Shown: positions 39,571 through 49,812, numbered from the stretch's first letter. The stretch is DNA of 64,000 nucleotides from an uncultured Clostridium sp. (GCA_948466265.1 CAOJZU010000003.1:1-64000); one strand, 5' to 3'. Program-made: numbers and translations. The notes: a model not told the origin generated them from the sequence alone.

Positions 39571-41317
39571 ACTACTTCACCTTCTCTTTCGCATTTGTAT
39601 AGTTCTTTATATAAAGTATTATTCTCTAAAAGTTCTTCAGGTGTTCCTTCTGCAGAAATTTTACCATTTACTAGTACATATATTTTATCTAATTTCTCCA
39701 TACTACTCACTTTATTTGAAACAATAATTAATATATTATCTTTAGTCTCAGCTATAATTGAGTTTAATACTTTTTCTTCTGTTTCAGAGTCTAATGCTGA
39801 TAATGTATCGTCAAATATATTTATATTTCTTATATAAGATAAATTTCTTGCAATTTGTACTCTTTGCTTTTGACCTCCGAGAAAGTCTGTTTCCTTTTTC
39901 TCCGATTATAGTTTCAAATGTATCTTTCATTTCGGATACATCTTGGTATAAGTCACTTAACTTAGATACTTTTTCTATATCTATATTTTCGTCATTTTTA
40001 ATATTTATATTGTTTTTTATAGAATCATCCAAAATAATACTCTTTTGTGGTCCATATCCTATATTTTTGAATATTTCATCTCTTTCATATTCATTTACAT
40101 CTATATCATTTATGTATAACATATCGTTTTTTACTTCTAGTAGACCTGAAATTATATTCATAAGTGTAGTTTTTCCGCTTCCAACTTGTCCAATTATACC
40201 TATTTTTTCATTTCTATTTATTTCTATATTAATATTTTCTAGTACATTGCTTATTCCATCATAGCTATATGATAAATTTTTAAGAGTGATTTTCTCTATC
40301 TTGTCTAATTTCTTGCCATCTTTTTTATATGTGTCCAATGAAAAGAAATAATTATATCTTCTTGTTGATTGTCTAAAATATGCAAGCCCATCAATTAATT
40401 TTTGAATTGAAGATGTTATTTCCGACAAAACAAAAGCTATACATGTTGTTAGACCTGTTAAAGCTCCGATGGTTAGCATATTGTTTTTAATTAAGAGTAG
40501 TCCTATACCAAATACTACTATATAAGAAGTAGCATACATTATATTTACTAAGTTTGCAATTTTATTTTTTGTAACTCCAATATTGTAATCTGCTTTTCTT
40601 CTTTCTTCATTTAGTTTGTCAAATTTTTTAATTTGATTTTCTTGTTCGTTATATAGCTTTACAAGTGAAAAGCCTGACGTGTTTTGCTCAGCAACTTTAA
40701 ATAAGTTTATGTCAGTAATTCTTGCATTTTCTATTTTTTCATTTAATTCATTATATTGTTTAAAAATTAAAATCGTTAAGATAATAAGTATTGGTAAAAG
40801 TGCTAATGAAATCTGCCAGCTATATAATATAGCTATTATTATTAAAATAACTGCTGGGTTATATACTAATTTTCCGAAGTTGGAAAAAGAAGTTTCCTAA
40901 AAATTTTCTAATTACTAATAGTTCTTTTGAAATATATGCCAAAAATGTACTTTTATCTTCTCTTTCATAGTATTCAGGTTTTACATATTGGAGATGTTTT
41001 ATTGCTTCTTTTCTTAGATGTGTGTCTGAAACTCTAGCTCTTGTAAAAAATAATTTTCTATATAACGCTCTTGGGAAAAATGCAAGAAAAGAAACAAATA
41101 TTAGTAGATATACTTTATTAAATATTTCCGCTTCTGAAGCGGTTTCGGACAAAAGCATATCTAATATTTGCCCTATTATAAACGGAATTGTAAAGTGGAA
41201 TGTTGCTTGCACTCCATTTACAAGTATTCCTAAGAAGTATATTGGAAATGTTCTTTTAAATTCTTTAATTAAAATTGGGTTATATCCTTTTAAAATGTTT
41301 TCTAATTTAAGCTTCAT
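39567..41317 (-). CDS. ABC exporter subunit, CGGA recoding site inside the LSGGQ signature
   Basis: This is the partner half-transporter, 582 residues. CGGA 40873-40876 (FFFQLGKLVYNPAVI) repairs the membrane domain. CGGA 39876-39879 falls inside the ABC signature: read as Gly it gives LSGGQKQRVQIARN, followed by Walker B IFDDTLSALD. Walker A is GQVGSGKTTLMN. Just before the second site, ATC GGA (IIGEKGN) holds an out-of-frame CGG without effect. Without recoding the ATPase has no signature or Walker B. Confidence 0.92.
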
Positions 41318-41326
41318 TTGTTACCC

Positions 41327-42046
41327 CTAATCTATTTCTTTTTTTATATATTCCAACATTTCTTTAAAATCATTAAATCTATATTGAGATGATTTGTTTA
41401 TTTCTTCTCTATTGTAATCTGAATATTTATCATATATAGAAATCACATCTATATTTGCATTATTTGCTGCTTCTACTCCTATAAGTGAATCTTCCACTAT
41501 TATACAGTTTTCTTTTTTTACTTGTAGTTCTTCTAAAATCTTATTATGTATTTCGGGATCTGGTTTTAGGTTTTTAACTGAATCTTTTGAATATATTAAA
41601 GTAAAAACATTATCCAAAGGTAATTTGCTTATAATATTTTTGTTATATTTTTTATATGTATCAATTGTATGGTCATTTGTTGTACTAGCTATACATAGTA
41701 TATACCCTTTTTCTTTTAGATATCTTAGTAATTTATCTGCATATGGTTTATAATCTATTTTTTCTTTTAAATATTTATCAGCGATTTTATATCTTATTTC
41801 TTTTATTTGTTCTTTGGTCATATTAGATTTATATTTTTTTTTCAAAAATTTGCAATATTCAAGGTAAGTATCTTTGTAATCTCTATATTCTTTTAGTTTT
41901 TCATCCCTTTGTTTTGCAATATCTTCTTTAGGTTCTATACCACTAATTGCTTTTATTAAATCTATATCGATATCATTCCATATACCGATTGAGTCTATCA
42001 ATGTTCCATCTAAGTCAAATATGACTACTTTTTTGTTTTTTAACAT
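41327..42046 (-). CDS. HAD-superfamily phosphatase / beta-phosphoglucomutase-like
   Basis: This 239-residue HAD hydrolase has motif I VIFDLDGTLIDS, motif II IASTT, and the Lys/motif III region KPDPEIHNKILEEL..CIIVEDSLIGVEAA. The helical cap suits the phosphoglycolate phosphatase / beta-phosphoglucomutase subgroup. Its substrate cannot be told. It ends 10 bases before the exporter gene. Confidence 0.88.
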   Translation of the reverse strand: MLKNKKVVIFDLDGTLIDSIGIWNDIDIDLIKAISGIEPKEDIAKQRDEKLKEYRDYKDTYLEYCKFLKKKYKSNMTKEQIKEIRYKIADKYLKEKIDYKPYADKLLRYLKEKGYILCIASTTNDHTIDTYKKYNKNIISKLPLDNVFTLIYSKDSVKNLKPDPEIHNKILEELQVKKENCIIVEDSLIGVEAANNANIDVISIYDKYSDYNREEINKSSQYRFNDFKEMLEYIKKEID

Positions 42047-42065
42047 GTTCTTACTCCTTATATAA

Positions 42066-42542
42066 TTATTTATATTCTGATTGTTTATATAGCATTTTAT
42101 ATATAAAAATAAATGTAAAAACTATAAAAATAATAGGTAAAGCAAAGAATTTAATTGACGGAATAGTATGAAACATAGCAATACGAAAAATAACATCATA
42201 TAGGGATAAAATTGAGAAGATGCTTATGATGGTTATAAGTTCTTTTCTTGTCACAGTATATTTCGTTTTTAATTTTTTTATTGTTACGAATAAAAAAATT
42301 ATACAGAGAATGGCTATTATATATCTAGAAAGTGAAAATACCCATTCATATGGCATTTTATCTCCAGCAATTAGTTTAACAAATCCAAGTTTTCCACTAT
42401 AATATTCTGTAAAGTATGTATTATAGTCCATACCAAATAATATCCTTGATAAAATCTGTTCATTGATGATATAATTTAACAATATATTAAGTACAGTAGT
42501 AGTTAAAAATGAGATAATAGTAACTTTTATTGCTTTTTTCAT
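42066..42542 (-). CDS. Membrane protein of unknown function
   Basis: This 158-residue protein has four hydrophobic segments and a short exposed loop (FTEYYSGKLGFVKLIAGDKMPYEW). No family is recognised. It lies 19 bases upstream of the HAD gene and is probably cotranscribed with it. Confidence 0.6.
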   Translation of the reverse strand: MKKAIKVTIISFLTTTVLNILLNYIINEQILSRILFGMDYNTYFTEYYSGKLGFVKLIAGDKMPYEWVFSLSRYIIAILCIIFLFVTIKKLKTKYTVTRKELITIISIFSILSLYDVIFRIAMFHTIPSIKFFALPIIFIVFTFIFIYKMLYKQSEYK

Positions 42543-42659
42543 TTTATTATTTCTCCTATTATATATTAATCATTGAATAACACTTTAATTATATTTCTAT
42601 ATCTATCTTCTAAAAGTTCTCCACCATATTTTTAAAAATTTTATCATAAAAATAAATCC

Positions 42660-42745
42660 TGGTGCGAGCAATGGGACTTGAACCCACACGTGCAAAGCAC
42701 ACACGCCCCTCAAACGTGCCTGTCTGCCAGTTCCAGCATACTCGC
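42660..42745 (-). tRNA. tRNA-Leu (anticodon GAG)
   Basis: The acceptor stem GCGAGTA pairs with the 3' strand before ACCA, and CCA is encoded. The anticodon loop reads TTTGAGG, giving GAG. A long variable arm (GCGTGTGTGCTTTGCACGTG region) marks a class II tRNA, and the T-loop GGTTCAAGTCC is standard. It is the only tRNA in the window. No glycine or arginine tRNA is present. Confidence 0.93.
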
Positions 42746-42755
42746 ATTTATATAA

Positions 42756-42785
42756 AAGACAGATAATTTTAAATTTATCTGTCTT
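42756..42785 (-). terminator. Hairpin after the 42809 gene
   Basis: AAGACAGATAA and TTATCTGTCTT form a perfect stem between the 42809 gene and the tRNA. Confidence 0.6.
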
Positions 42786-42808
42786 CATTTGGCAAAGCCA
42801 ATTTTTTA

Positions 42809-43522
42809 TTATCTTGATAATGATATCAAACGTGCTTTTGATTGAATTTCTTGAATAATTTTGTTATATTCTCTTAGATGTGTAGAATTACTAAATGCTA
42901 TCTGATTATTCTCTATTTCCCAGCTATCTTTATGCTCTAGTAAGTAGTCATAGCTTTCAATAAATTTATCAAATAATTCTAAGATTTGGTCTTTTGATTT
43001 ACTCATTGATTCTTTTTGTTTTTCTAGTTTTGTTGATAAATCACCAATCATGAATTGTTTGTAAAGGTCTTCATATTTTTGAGATAATCCTTCTTCTTGT
43101 ATTGCCTTAACGATATTTTCTTCTGAAGACATTTCAATTAATGAATTAATATTGTTTTCTATATTTGTTCTTATTTGTGTAACTTGATTCTTTTTTTCTT
43201 CTAGTTTATCTTTTTCAGTAGCACCTTGAAGCTCTGCTACTTTTGCAGATTCTTCTGAAACTGATTTTATTGTATCTGAATATTTCTGTAAGTATTCTTT
43301 AATAGTTTTTTCTACTTTTCCATAATCTCCAGATGTTTTTATCTCTGTATTAAAGTTATCTTCTCCTAATTGCTTTTGATTTAATGTTGCTAATTCTTCA
43401 TTTAATTCAAGTATTTTACTAGCACTGCTAAATACATTAAATCCTATTATTGCTATAATAACTACTATTATAACAGCAACACTTATTCCAATGATAAGTT
43501 TTTTGTTAACTTTTGATTCCAT
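42809..43522 (-). CDS. Membrane-anchored coiled-coil protein
   Basis: This 237-residue protein has one N-terminal helix (LIIGISVAVIIVVIIAIIGFNVF) and a long charged helical region rich in Glu, Lys and Gln, predicted extracellular and coiled coil. I do not recognise a family. No CGG codon. Confidence 0.6.
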   Translation of the reverse strand: MESKVNKKLIIGISVAVIIVVIIAIIGFNVFSSASKILELNEELATLNQKQLGEDNFNTEIKTSGDYGKVEKTIKEYLQKYSDTIKSVSEESAKVAELQGATEKDKLEEKKNQVTQIRTNIENNINSLIEMSSEENIVKAIQEEGLSQKYEDLYKQFMIGDLSTKLEKQKESMSKSKDQILELFDKFIESYDYLLEHKDSWEIENNQIAFSNSTHLREYNKIIQEIQSKARLISLSR

Positions 43523-43675
43523 TTTTCATTCCCCCTTTTTTTGTATTATAAAGAATATTATAAACCTTAACTTTTATGAATGCAATATTAAAATAAAAAT
43601 TCTTTGTAAAAATAAAGCAATTTATGTTAAAATAATGTATAATTATACATATTTCAAAAGGAAGCGGAATTATTT

Positions 43676-44554
43676 ATGGATCTAAAATACAAAGTTATAG
43701 ACAACAAATATTTTAATATCAAAGATATACTTAGGAGTGAGTTTGGAATTTCTTCTAGGCTTTATTTGAAGCTTAAAAATGCTAATAAAATTTACTTAAA
43801 TGGGAAAACAGTATTATCTAGCTCAAATATTTCCATAGGAGATATTATAGAAGTAGATTTGAGTTTTGAAGAAGATAATTCTAATATTGTTCCTACAAAA
43901 ATGGAATTGGATATCATTTATGAAGATAAATATATTCTTGCTATTAATAAACCTGCAGGAATTGCCGTACATCCATCTTTAAGGCATTTCGAAAATAGTC
44001 TTTCAAATGGAGTTAAATATTATTTTGATAGGGTTAATTTACATAGAAAAATTAGAATTGTAAATAGGCTTGATAAAGATACTTCTGGTAGTGTTTTATT
44101 TGCGAAAAATGAATATATTCAAGAAAATTTAATTAGGCAAATGAAAAATGACTTGTTTAAAAAAGAGTATTTAGGCATTGTTAATCGGAGTTTTAGAGAA
44201 AAATTCTGGCGTAATTAATGCTCCAATCTCTAGAAAAGAAGGAAGTATTATTGAAAGGTGCATAAGTGAAAATGGCCAAGCTTCAATTACTCATTATGAT
44301 GTAGTAAAAGAATTAGATAATATGAGTTTAGTTCATTTTATACTTGAAACTGGAAGGACACATCAAATTAGAGTTCATACAAAATGTATTCGGACATCCA
44401 ATTATTCGGAGATACTCTTTATGGAGATACTTCTTCTCTAATTAAAAGACAAGCTCTTCATTCATATAAAGTTAAATTTATACATCCAATTACAAAAAAA
44501 GAATTAGAACTTATAGCAGATTTGCCAAGTGATATGAAAAAGATAATAGAATGA
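43676..44554 (+). CDS. rluD: RluD-family 23S rRNA pseudouridine synthase, three CGGA recoding sites
   Basis: This enzyme makes pseudouridine in 23S rRNA. An N-terminal S4 domain (DILRSEFGISSRLYLKLK) precedes the catalytic domain with NRLDKDTSGSVLFAKN holding the Asp. CGGA 44186-44189 (GIVNGVLEKNSG), 44391-44394 and 44407-44410 must be read as Gly. The last two give RVHTKCIGHPIIGDTLYGD, the conserved GHP..GD core. Total 291 residues, ending IADLPSDMKKIIE. The last two shifts are only 16 bases apart. Confidence 0.92.
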
Positions 44555-44590
44555 ACGAGCCACAAAGGAAAAAATCTTTTTGTGGCTCGT
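44555..44590. terminator. Bidirectional terminator after rluD
   Basis: ACGAGCCACAAA and TTTGTGGCTCGT form a perfect 12-bp stem with a T-run. It separates rluD from the convergent 44613 gene. Confidence 0.85.
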
Positions 44591-44612
44591 TCGCATTTTG
44601 TGCACTGATTAA

Positions 44613-44849
44613 TTATGATCTTGCTCCATCATACCTTCCAACAGCATAACCCACTGCGAAAATGATAATAGCCATTATGACTATTTTTGTATCAGAATCT
44701 GTACAACTGTGAAGGAAATTTTTCATTGCCTCCGTTATTCCGTATTTGTCGCACAGTGCTCTTGCTCCGGCGGAAATTGCTACTGCAAGAAACATTATAC
44801 CTGCTGCTACAAATACACCCTTGATACTAGTTTTAGTCCGTTCACTCAT
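44613..44849 (-). CDS. Small membrane protein, cassette gene
   Basis: This 78-residue protein has two hydrophobic segments (VAAGIMFLAVAISAGA and IVIMAIIIFAVGYAVG) and ends GRYDGARS. It is unrecognised. SERTKTS near the start uses in-frame CGG arginine, and G+C is raised. A promoter (TTTACA, 17 bases, TATAAT; 44908-44936) precedes it. Confidence 0.6.
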   Translation of the reverse strand: MSERTKTSIKGVFVAAGIMFLAVAISAGARALCDKYGITEAMKNFLHSCTDSDTKIVIMAIIIFAVGYAVGRYDGARS

Positions 44850-44986
44850 AACTAATCCTCTCTCTCTGTTTTATTTTAGCACATGTAGCATTTGCTAATA
44901 CAATATAATTATATCATACTTTTCATAAAATGTAAACAGAGGCTAGAACTCTAGTCTCTAACCTCTATCTTCTAATCTCTAAAAAA

Positions 44987-45320
44987 GCAAAACTATAAGC
45001 CGGGTTCTGTCTTGAATAGTCATTTATCTCGAATATATATTACTATATACCTCTAGCCGCTTGTTTAAAGGAACTGACGAGCCGTCTTATGTCCTTTGTC
45101 TTTGCGTTGCTCCAGGTGGGGTTTACACTGACCCTATATGTCACCATATAGGCGGTGAGCTCTTACCTCGCCTTTTCACACTTACCTAAAACTTAGGCGT
45201 TTATTTTCTGTTGCACTTTCCTTAAGGTTTCCCTCACTGGACGTTATCCAGCACCATTGCTCTGTGGAGCCCGGACTTTCCTCATATGCCCTAAAAGCCA
45301 TACGCGACTATTCATTTTGC
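44987..45320 (-). ncRNA. rnpB: RNase P RNA
   Basis: The minus strand contains GAGGAAAGTCCGGGCTCC near the 5' end and ACAGAACCCGGCTTATAG near the 3' end, both universal RNase P signatures, and the P4 partners. Terminal stems P1 (GCAAAA/TTTTGC) and P2 (GAATAGTC/GACTATTC) close the molecule. About 334 nucleotides, class A-like. A T-run follows the 3' end. Confidence 0.95.
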
Positions 45321-45345
45321 TCTATTTTTAATTTTAAGATATTTT

Positions 45346-46364
45346 TTACATTTTGTCAAGATTTATCATTTCTTCTACGATCTGGATCGCATTACTTGCA
45401 GCGCCTTTTCTTAAATTATCTGCAACAACCCACATATTTATTCCATTATCTATACTATAATCACGTCTTATTCTTCCGAACATATACTTCATCATGTCCT
45501 GAAGCCTCAGGTGCAATTGGATATATATTGTTTTCAATATCATCCTTAACAATAATATCTTTTACAGACTTTAAAGTATTTACTAACTCATTTAAATCAA
45601 ACTCTTTTTCAAATTCAACATTTATGGACTCACTATGTGAATTTATAACTGGTACTCTAACACAAGTTGCAGTAACTTTTAAATCTGGTCTATTTAATAT
45701 TTTTCTTGTCTCGTTTACCATTTTTTCTTCTTCTTTTGTGTAACCATTCTCTAAGTCAAATACATCTATATGTGGTAAGCAATTATTTATTATTTGGTAT
45801 GGGAATTTTTCTAACTTATATTCTGGATCTTCTCCATTTTCTAAATCATGTATTCCTTTTATTCCTGCTCCTGATACTGCTTGATATGTCGAATACACTA
45901 TCCTTTTTATTTTGTATTTGTCATCAAGTACTTTAAGTGGAACAACAGCTTGAATTGTTGAGCAGTTTGGATTTGCTATAATCCCATTGTGATTTTTCAA
46001 TTCTTCACTATTTACTTCAGGTACAACAAGTGGAACTTCTTTATCCATTCTCCAACAACTGCTATTATCTACAACAATACATCCATTTTTGCTTGCTATA
46101 GGTGCAAACTTTTTTGAAGTTTCACCTCCTGCAGAAAATATTGCAAAGTCAAACCCTTCGTCAAAAGAATCTTCTTTTAATTCTCTAATTTCATATTCTT
46201 TTCCCATAAAGATTATTTTTTGTCCTGCTGACCTAGCTGACGCAAAAAATACATATTCTGAAATCGGTAGTTTCTTTTCTTCTAATACTTCTCTTGCAAC
46301 ACGTCCGTACTACGCCTGTTGCTCCAACTAATGCTAATTTATATTTCCTTTCGTTTCTATTCAT
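45346..46364 (-). CDS. asd: Aspartate-semialdehyde dehydrogenase, two CGGA recoding sites
   Basis: Asd reduces aspartyl phosphate in lysine, threonine and methionine synthesis. CGGA 46304-46307 restores the NADP-binding start [19 protein letters not shown]. The active-site NPNCSTIQ (Cys) and SGAGIKGI follow. CGGA 45475-45478 restores [13 protein letters not shown] near the C-terminus, which ends [13 protein letters not shown]. Total 338 residues, normal. It starts 9 bases after lysC, so both form a lysine-pathway operon. Confidence 0.94.
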
Positions 46365-46373
46365 ATTAAAACC

Positions 46374-47341
46374 TCATTTTGTGAAAAACAAATCATGTAT
46401 ACAGCGAACAGCTGAATTTACATCAGAGTCCTCTACTGTAACAGAAATTTGCATATTTGTTCTATCCAAGTTATTAAACTTTAGATTATTTTTATTTAAA
46501 TTCTTTGTAACCATATCTACTATTTTTTCGTTTATATCTGCTCCAATAATAGATACACGATTTCCATTTGATGTAACACCAGTAATTTTAGGTAAGTTAC
46601 AGCTCTTTTTGTAATAATCTGAAACAGATGTCCCTTCTTCTTCATTCATGCTAGATCTTACAATTAATTTTATATTGTTTTCTTTGGCTATCTCTACTGA
46701 TTTATTATGAAGTACGCCTGCACCTAAATTTGAAAATTCTAGCATTTCATCATAAGTTATATTATCAAGTTTTATTGCATTGTTTACAATTCTTGGGTCT
46801 GCTGTATATACTCCATCAACATCAGTATATATTTCGCATGAATCTGCTTTTAATGCGGCAGCTATTGCAACCGCTGTTGTATCTGAGCCCCCTCTTCCAA
46901 GTGTTGTATAGTTGTTATTTTTGTCTATTCCTTGGAAACCTGTAACTATAACTATTTTATTCTCAGCAAGTTCTTTTTCTATTCTTTCTGTTTCTATTTT
47001 GGTAATCTTCGCATCTCCATAGTTTTCATTTGTTAACATTCTAACTTGGAATGCATTTAATGATACTGCTGGAATTCCTAGTTTATCAAATGCCATTGCC
47101 ATTAATGAAACTGAAATTTGCTCTCCGAACAGTAAAAAGCATATCCATTTCTCTCTTTGGTACATTTTTGCTTATTTCTTGACTCAAAGAAACAAGTTCG
47201 TCTGTGAATTTACCCATTGCAGAAAGTACTAAAACTATTTTGTCTCCGCTTATTATAGTCTTTTTTACATCTATTTGCTACTTTCATTATTTTTTCTATG
47301 TCTGCAACAGATGTTCCTCCGAATTTTTTTACCTTTAGCAT
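46374..47341 (-). CDS. lysC: Aspartate kinase, two CGGA recoding sites, shortened ACT region
   Basis: LysC phosphorylates aspartate. The N-terminal [12 protein letters not shown] is normal; its TTC GGA (47318-47321) contains an out-of-frame CGG with no shift. CGGA 47245-47248 ([15 protein letters not shown]) and 47124-47127 ([17 protein letters not shown]) are read as Gly. The kinase domain continues through [13 protein letters not shown] and [13 protein letters not shown]. Only about 80 residues remain after it, so one of the usual two ACT modules is missing. Total 321 residues against about 400 in relatives. Feedback control may differ. Confidence 0.92.
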
Positions 47342-47487
47342 ATTATGTTACCTCTTTTTGTTTTAAATTTAGCACAATATATTATATTAATTAATATGAA
47401 AATAAGTGCGTTTAAAACAAAATTACCTAATGGCATTATATATTAATTAAAAATTTTTTTCAAGTTTTACTTAAAAATACAAAAAAG

Positions 47488-47514
47488 ATAGCAGTTTTAC
47501 AACATACTATCTCT
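47488..47514 (-). terminator. Possible terminator hairpin
   Basis: AGATAG and CTATCT pair around a 15-base loop. It lies just downstream of the radical SAM gene on the minus strand. Confidence 0.4.
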
Positions 47515-47541
47515 CTTGCTACTAAAATTTGTATTTAAGGT

Positions 47542-48573
47542 TTAATAATACTTAGCAATGCCAATGTATTCATAGAGCAACCTGTGCGCATCCCCGCCAC
47601 ATCCACCAAAAGGATTAGCTTTAGTATTACCTGCAATGCTTACAACATCTGCAAATTTTGATTTTCGATAGACAATAATTTTCGAAACTATCTCTTCTAA
47701 AGACATATCGTAAATATTGCCAATTTCAATCATATCCGGTTCATCAAGCCAAAACCAACCACACGAAAGACCTGTTCGCTTATCCACTATTACACGATTT
47801 GTGTTTGTTATGTGGATTCCTGAAATAGTTGCAGGACATATCGGCATTTCATAGTCTATGCCATAGCGCTTAAAAAGATAATGCCTTATCCGATTAAGCT
47901 TCTTTCTGCCTACATACAATTCATCGAAAACTTCAGTGGCCTTTCCTGATTTTTCGAGCTGACCTAGAAGCGGATAAATATTGTTCTCCATGCAAAATTC
48001 TATGATTCTATAAACATCGTCATAGTTTTTCGCAGTAGGAACAATAGAAGCTCCCAAGTTTGTTGTTCCGTCTTTGATGTGAACAACTTCTTTTAGCCTT
48101 TGATAGTTTGTAAGCATGTCATGTATCTTGAAACCGCCGTTACTACCAGGGCGATACAAGTATTCCATAACAGCCGGATCAAAACTATCAAGCTTGAAAA
48201 GCACATACAATGTTCCCCTGTCAATAAAGCCGAGCAATTCGTCGTCAAACGCAACTGCATTACTGAACAAGGAAACTTTGACGGAATTTTTCTCACACAT
48301 ACTTAAAACCTGCTTGAACACTTTTGCATTTGCTCCTGCTGTTGGTTCACCAAGACCACAAGCATAAACCCACTGAATAGTACCAGTAGAAATAAATTTC
48401 TCAATGGCTGATAAATCAAGCAAGCATTGGCAACCTGTTCTTTCTGTGTCGCAATAGATGCAATTGAGATTACAATCTCCACCAAACTGCAAGTCTAATA
48501 TAGGTAGACTTTTAGAGGAAATTGCAAGCGTCCGTTTTAAAACATCTGTTGCCCACGGTGCATATTCATACAT
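47542..48573 (-). CDS. Radical SAM protein, cassette gene
   Basis: This 343-residue protein holds a radical SAM cluster motif CNLNCIYC (Cys-x3-Cys-x2-Cys) near residue 38, and CGLGEPTAG. The C-terminal part has CPATISGIHITNTNRVIVD, CGWFW and a late GGCGGD, resembling SPASM-type auxiliary cluster regions. I chose ATG 48573, directly after TTGGAGG. G+C is raised and two arginines use in-frame CGG (LNRIRH, LKRTLA), placing it with the imported genes. The substrate is unknown; no precursor peptide is evident nearby. Confidence 0.8.
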   Translation of the reverse strand: MYEYAPWATDVLKRTLAISSKSLPILDLQFGGDCNLNCIYCDTERTGCQCLLDLSAIEKFISTGTIQWVYACGLGEPTAGANAKVFKQVLSMCEKNSVKVSLFSNAVAFDDELLGFIDRGTLYVLFKLDSFDPAVMEYLYRPGSNGGFKIHDMLTNYQRLKEVVHIKDGTTNLGASIVPTAKNYDDVYRIIEFCMENNIYPLLGQLEKSGKATEVFDELYVGRKKLNRIRHYLFKRYGIDYEMPICPATISGIHITNTNRVIVDKRTGLSCGWFWLDEPDMIEIGNIYDMSLEEIVSKIIVYRKSKFADVVSIAGNTKANPFGGCGGDAHRLLYEYIGIAKYY

Positions 48574-48605
48574 ACCGTTTACCTCCAATCTTTTTTAGTA
48601 GATTT

Positions 48606-48634
48606 ATTTTATCATAAATTATGTAAAATAGCAA
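48606..48634 (-). promoter_or_regulatory. Promoter of the radical SAM gene
   Basis: On the minus strand TTGCTA (48629-48634) and TAAAAT (48606-48611) are 17 bases apart, with TTTTACATAATTTATGA between them. Confidence 0.6.
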
Positions 48635-48655
48635 CTACTATGTATTGAAGGTTTA
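48634..48655. repeat. 22-bp direct repeat, copy 1
   Basis: ACTACTATGTATTGAAGG followed by TTTA occurs here and at 49903-49924 without mismatch. In both places it lies directly upstream of the promoter of a minus-strand cassette gene. Confidence 0.75.
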
Positions 48656-48657
48656 CA

Positions 48658-49233
48658 TTATTTTTTAGCTTCATCAATTGCTTTTTGGAAAAATTGATAA
48701 TATGGTTCTAATTCTTCCTTTACAATATCTAAAGAAATGGTATTGTGTTTTTCATTTAGCTTAAAATCTAATTGTTCAAGTTCTTTGTCAAAATCATGAA
48801 ATCTACGTCCTAACATAGAAGAATAATAAAGAAAGCCTTTTGGATGAACAAATTTATAGCAGTCAGCATTTGCAACTACCTCTGACTCAATGCTAAAAAA
48901 TTCCTTTGTTCCATGGTGCTCTTCTACGCATTTAATAATATTTTCTTTAATATCTTCATTTAAGCAATCAATATCACTAAGAATTTCTTTTGTAGCATTT
49001 GATGACATTTCTATATGCTTTTTAGGAGTTTTTAAGTGAGAAGCTTCTGGAAGTTTTGAGTCCATCATTGCAATAGCAATTTTTACAATGTTTACATCTG
49101 CTTTATATATTTCTGCTAATTTAATTCCCATATCTAATGAAAGCTCATATAGAAACTTCATATCTGGGTTATACTTTTGTATTTCTAATATATTAAAATC
49201 ATCACATTTTTTTATTAAATCTTGAATATCCAT
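48658..49233 (-). CDS. HD-domain-like protein
   Basis: This 191-residue protein resembles HD phosphohydrolases: KIAIAMMDSKLP sits where the HD pair would be, and IIKCVEEHHGTKEF and VANADCYKFV fit the later metal-binding helices. The expected HD pair is not intact, so activity is doubtful. A+T-rich and without CGG, like native genes. Confidence 0.6.
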   Translation of the reverse strand: MDIQDLIKKCDDFNILEIQKYNPDMKFLYELSLDMGIKLAEIYKADVNIVKIAIAMMDSKLPEASHLKTPKKHIEMSSNATKEILSDIDCLNEDIKENIIKCVEEHHGTKEFFSIESEVVANADCYKFVHPKGFLYYSSMLGRRFHDFDKELEQLDFKLNEKHNTISLDIVKEELEPYYQFFQKAIDEAKK

Positions 49234-49302
49234 AAATTATTTCTCCTTATTTTTTTATACTTTATCATAATTTAATATTTTTATCAATATGAAATAAAGA
49301 AA

Positions 49303-49339
49303 ACACTCAGTCAACACATTGCGTATTGACTGAGTGTTT
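49303..49339 (-). terminator. Terminator of the 49342 gene
   Basis: AACACTCAGTCAA and TTGACTGAGTGTT form a perfect 13-bp stem. Confidence 0.8.
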
Positions 49340-49341
49340 AT

Positions 49342-49755
49342 TCAAGCTAAAAAGCTATCTAAGTTCGGAAGTGCTTCGCTGAGTGTAACTACTTGCACTG
49401 TTGATAAAGCATCTTTAAACATAGCCGTAAGGATGTCTTCATCAACATAATTGCCATCATCGTGTACAGTAGACTCTTTATTCGAAGTAAATGTTGCTGT
49501 CCACTGCATGCCACCCTCGGCTGTTTCATACTTCACATCCTGAACCTTAGAAAACAGGATAGTATGAAGACCATATTCACAGTCATAGTATGCCACCAAG
49601 GCAATCTCATCCGGATTATAGCTTATTTCATAAGGTGGTGCATATATCATCGCTATCTCCTTTATCCTTATATCTTCGCTGATATCAGCTGACCGATAAT
49701 GCTCAATAAGAGACATTTCAATCTTTTTTTCCTTATAATTCATTACTGGCCACAT
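49342..49755 (-). CDS. Hypothetical protein, cassette gene
   Basis: This 137-residue soluble acidic protein is unrecognised (IKEIAMIYAPPYEISYNPDE, LPNLDSFLA end). It starts after AGGAGGTAGCAAA. G+C is raised and HYRSAD uses in-frame CGG arginine. Its leader and promoter (49813-49901) duplicate those of the 50585 cassette. Confidence 0.65.
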   Translation of the reverse strand: MWPVMNYKEKKIEMSLIEHYRSADISEDIRIKEIAMIYAPPYEISYNPDEIALVAYYDCEYGLHTILFSKVQDVKYETAEGGMQWTATFTSNKESTVHDDGNYVDEDILTAMFKDALSTVQVVTLSEALPNLDSFLA

Positions 49756-49812
49756 TTTGCTACCTCCTTTTGCTCTTTACATGTTGTTAGTTGCCTAAAT
49801 GCCTATTTTTTC

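Noticed and set aside
44987..45320. Short open frames across the RNase P region
   Set aside because: The sequence shows the conserved RNase P RNA core and closing stems.
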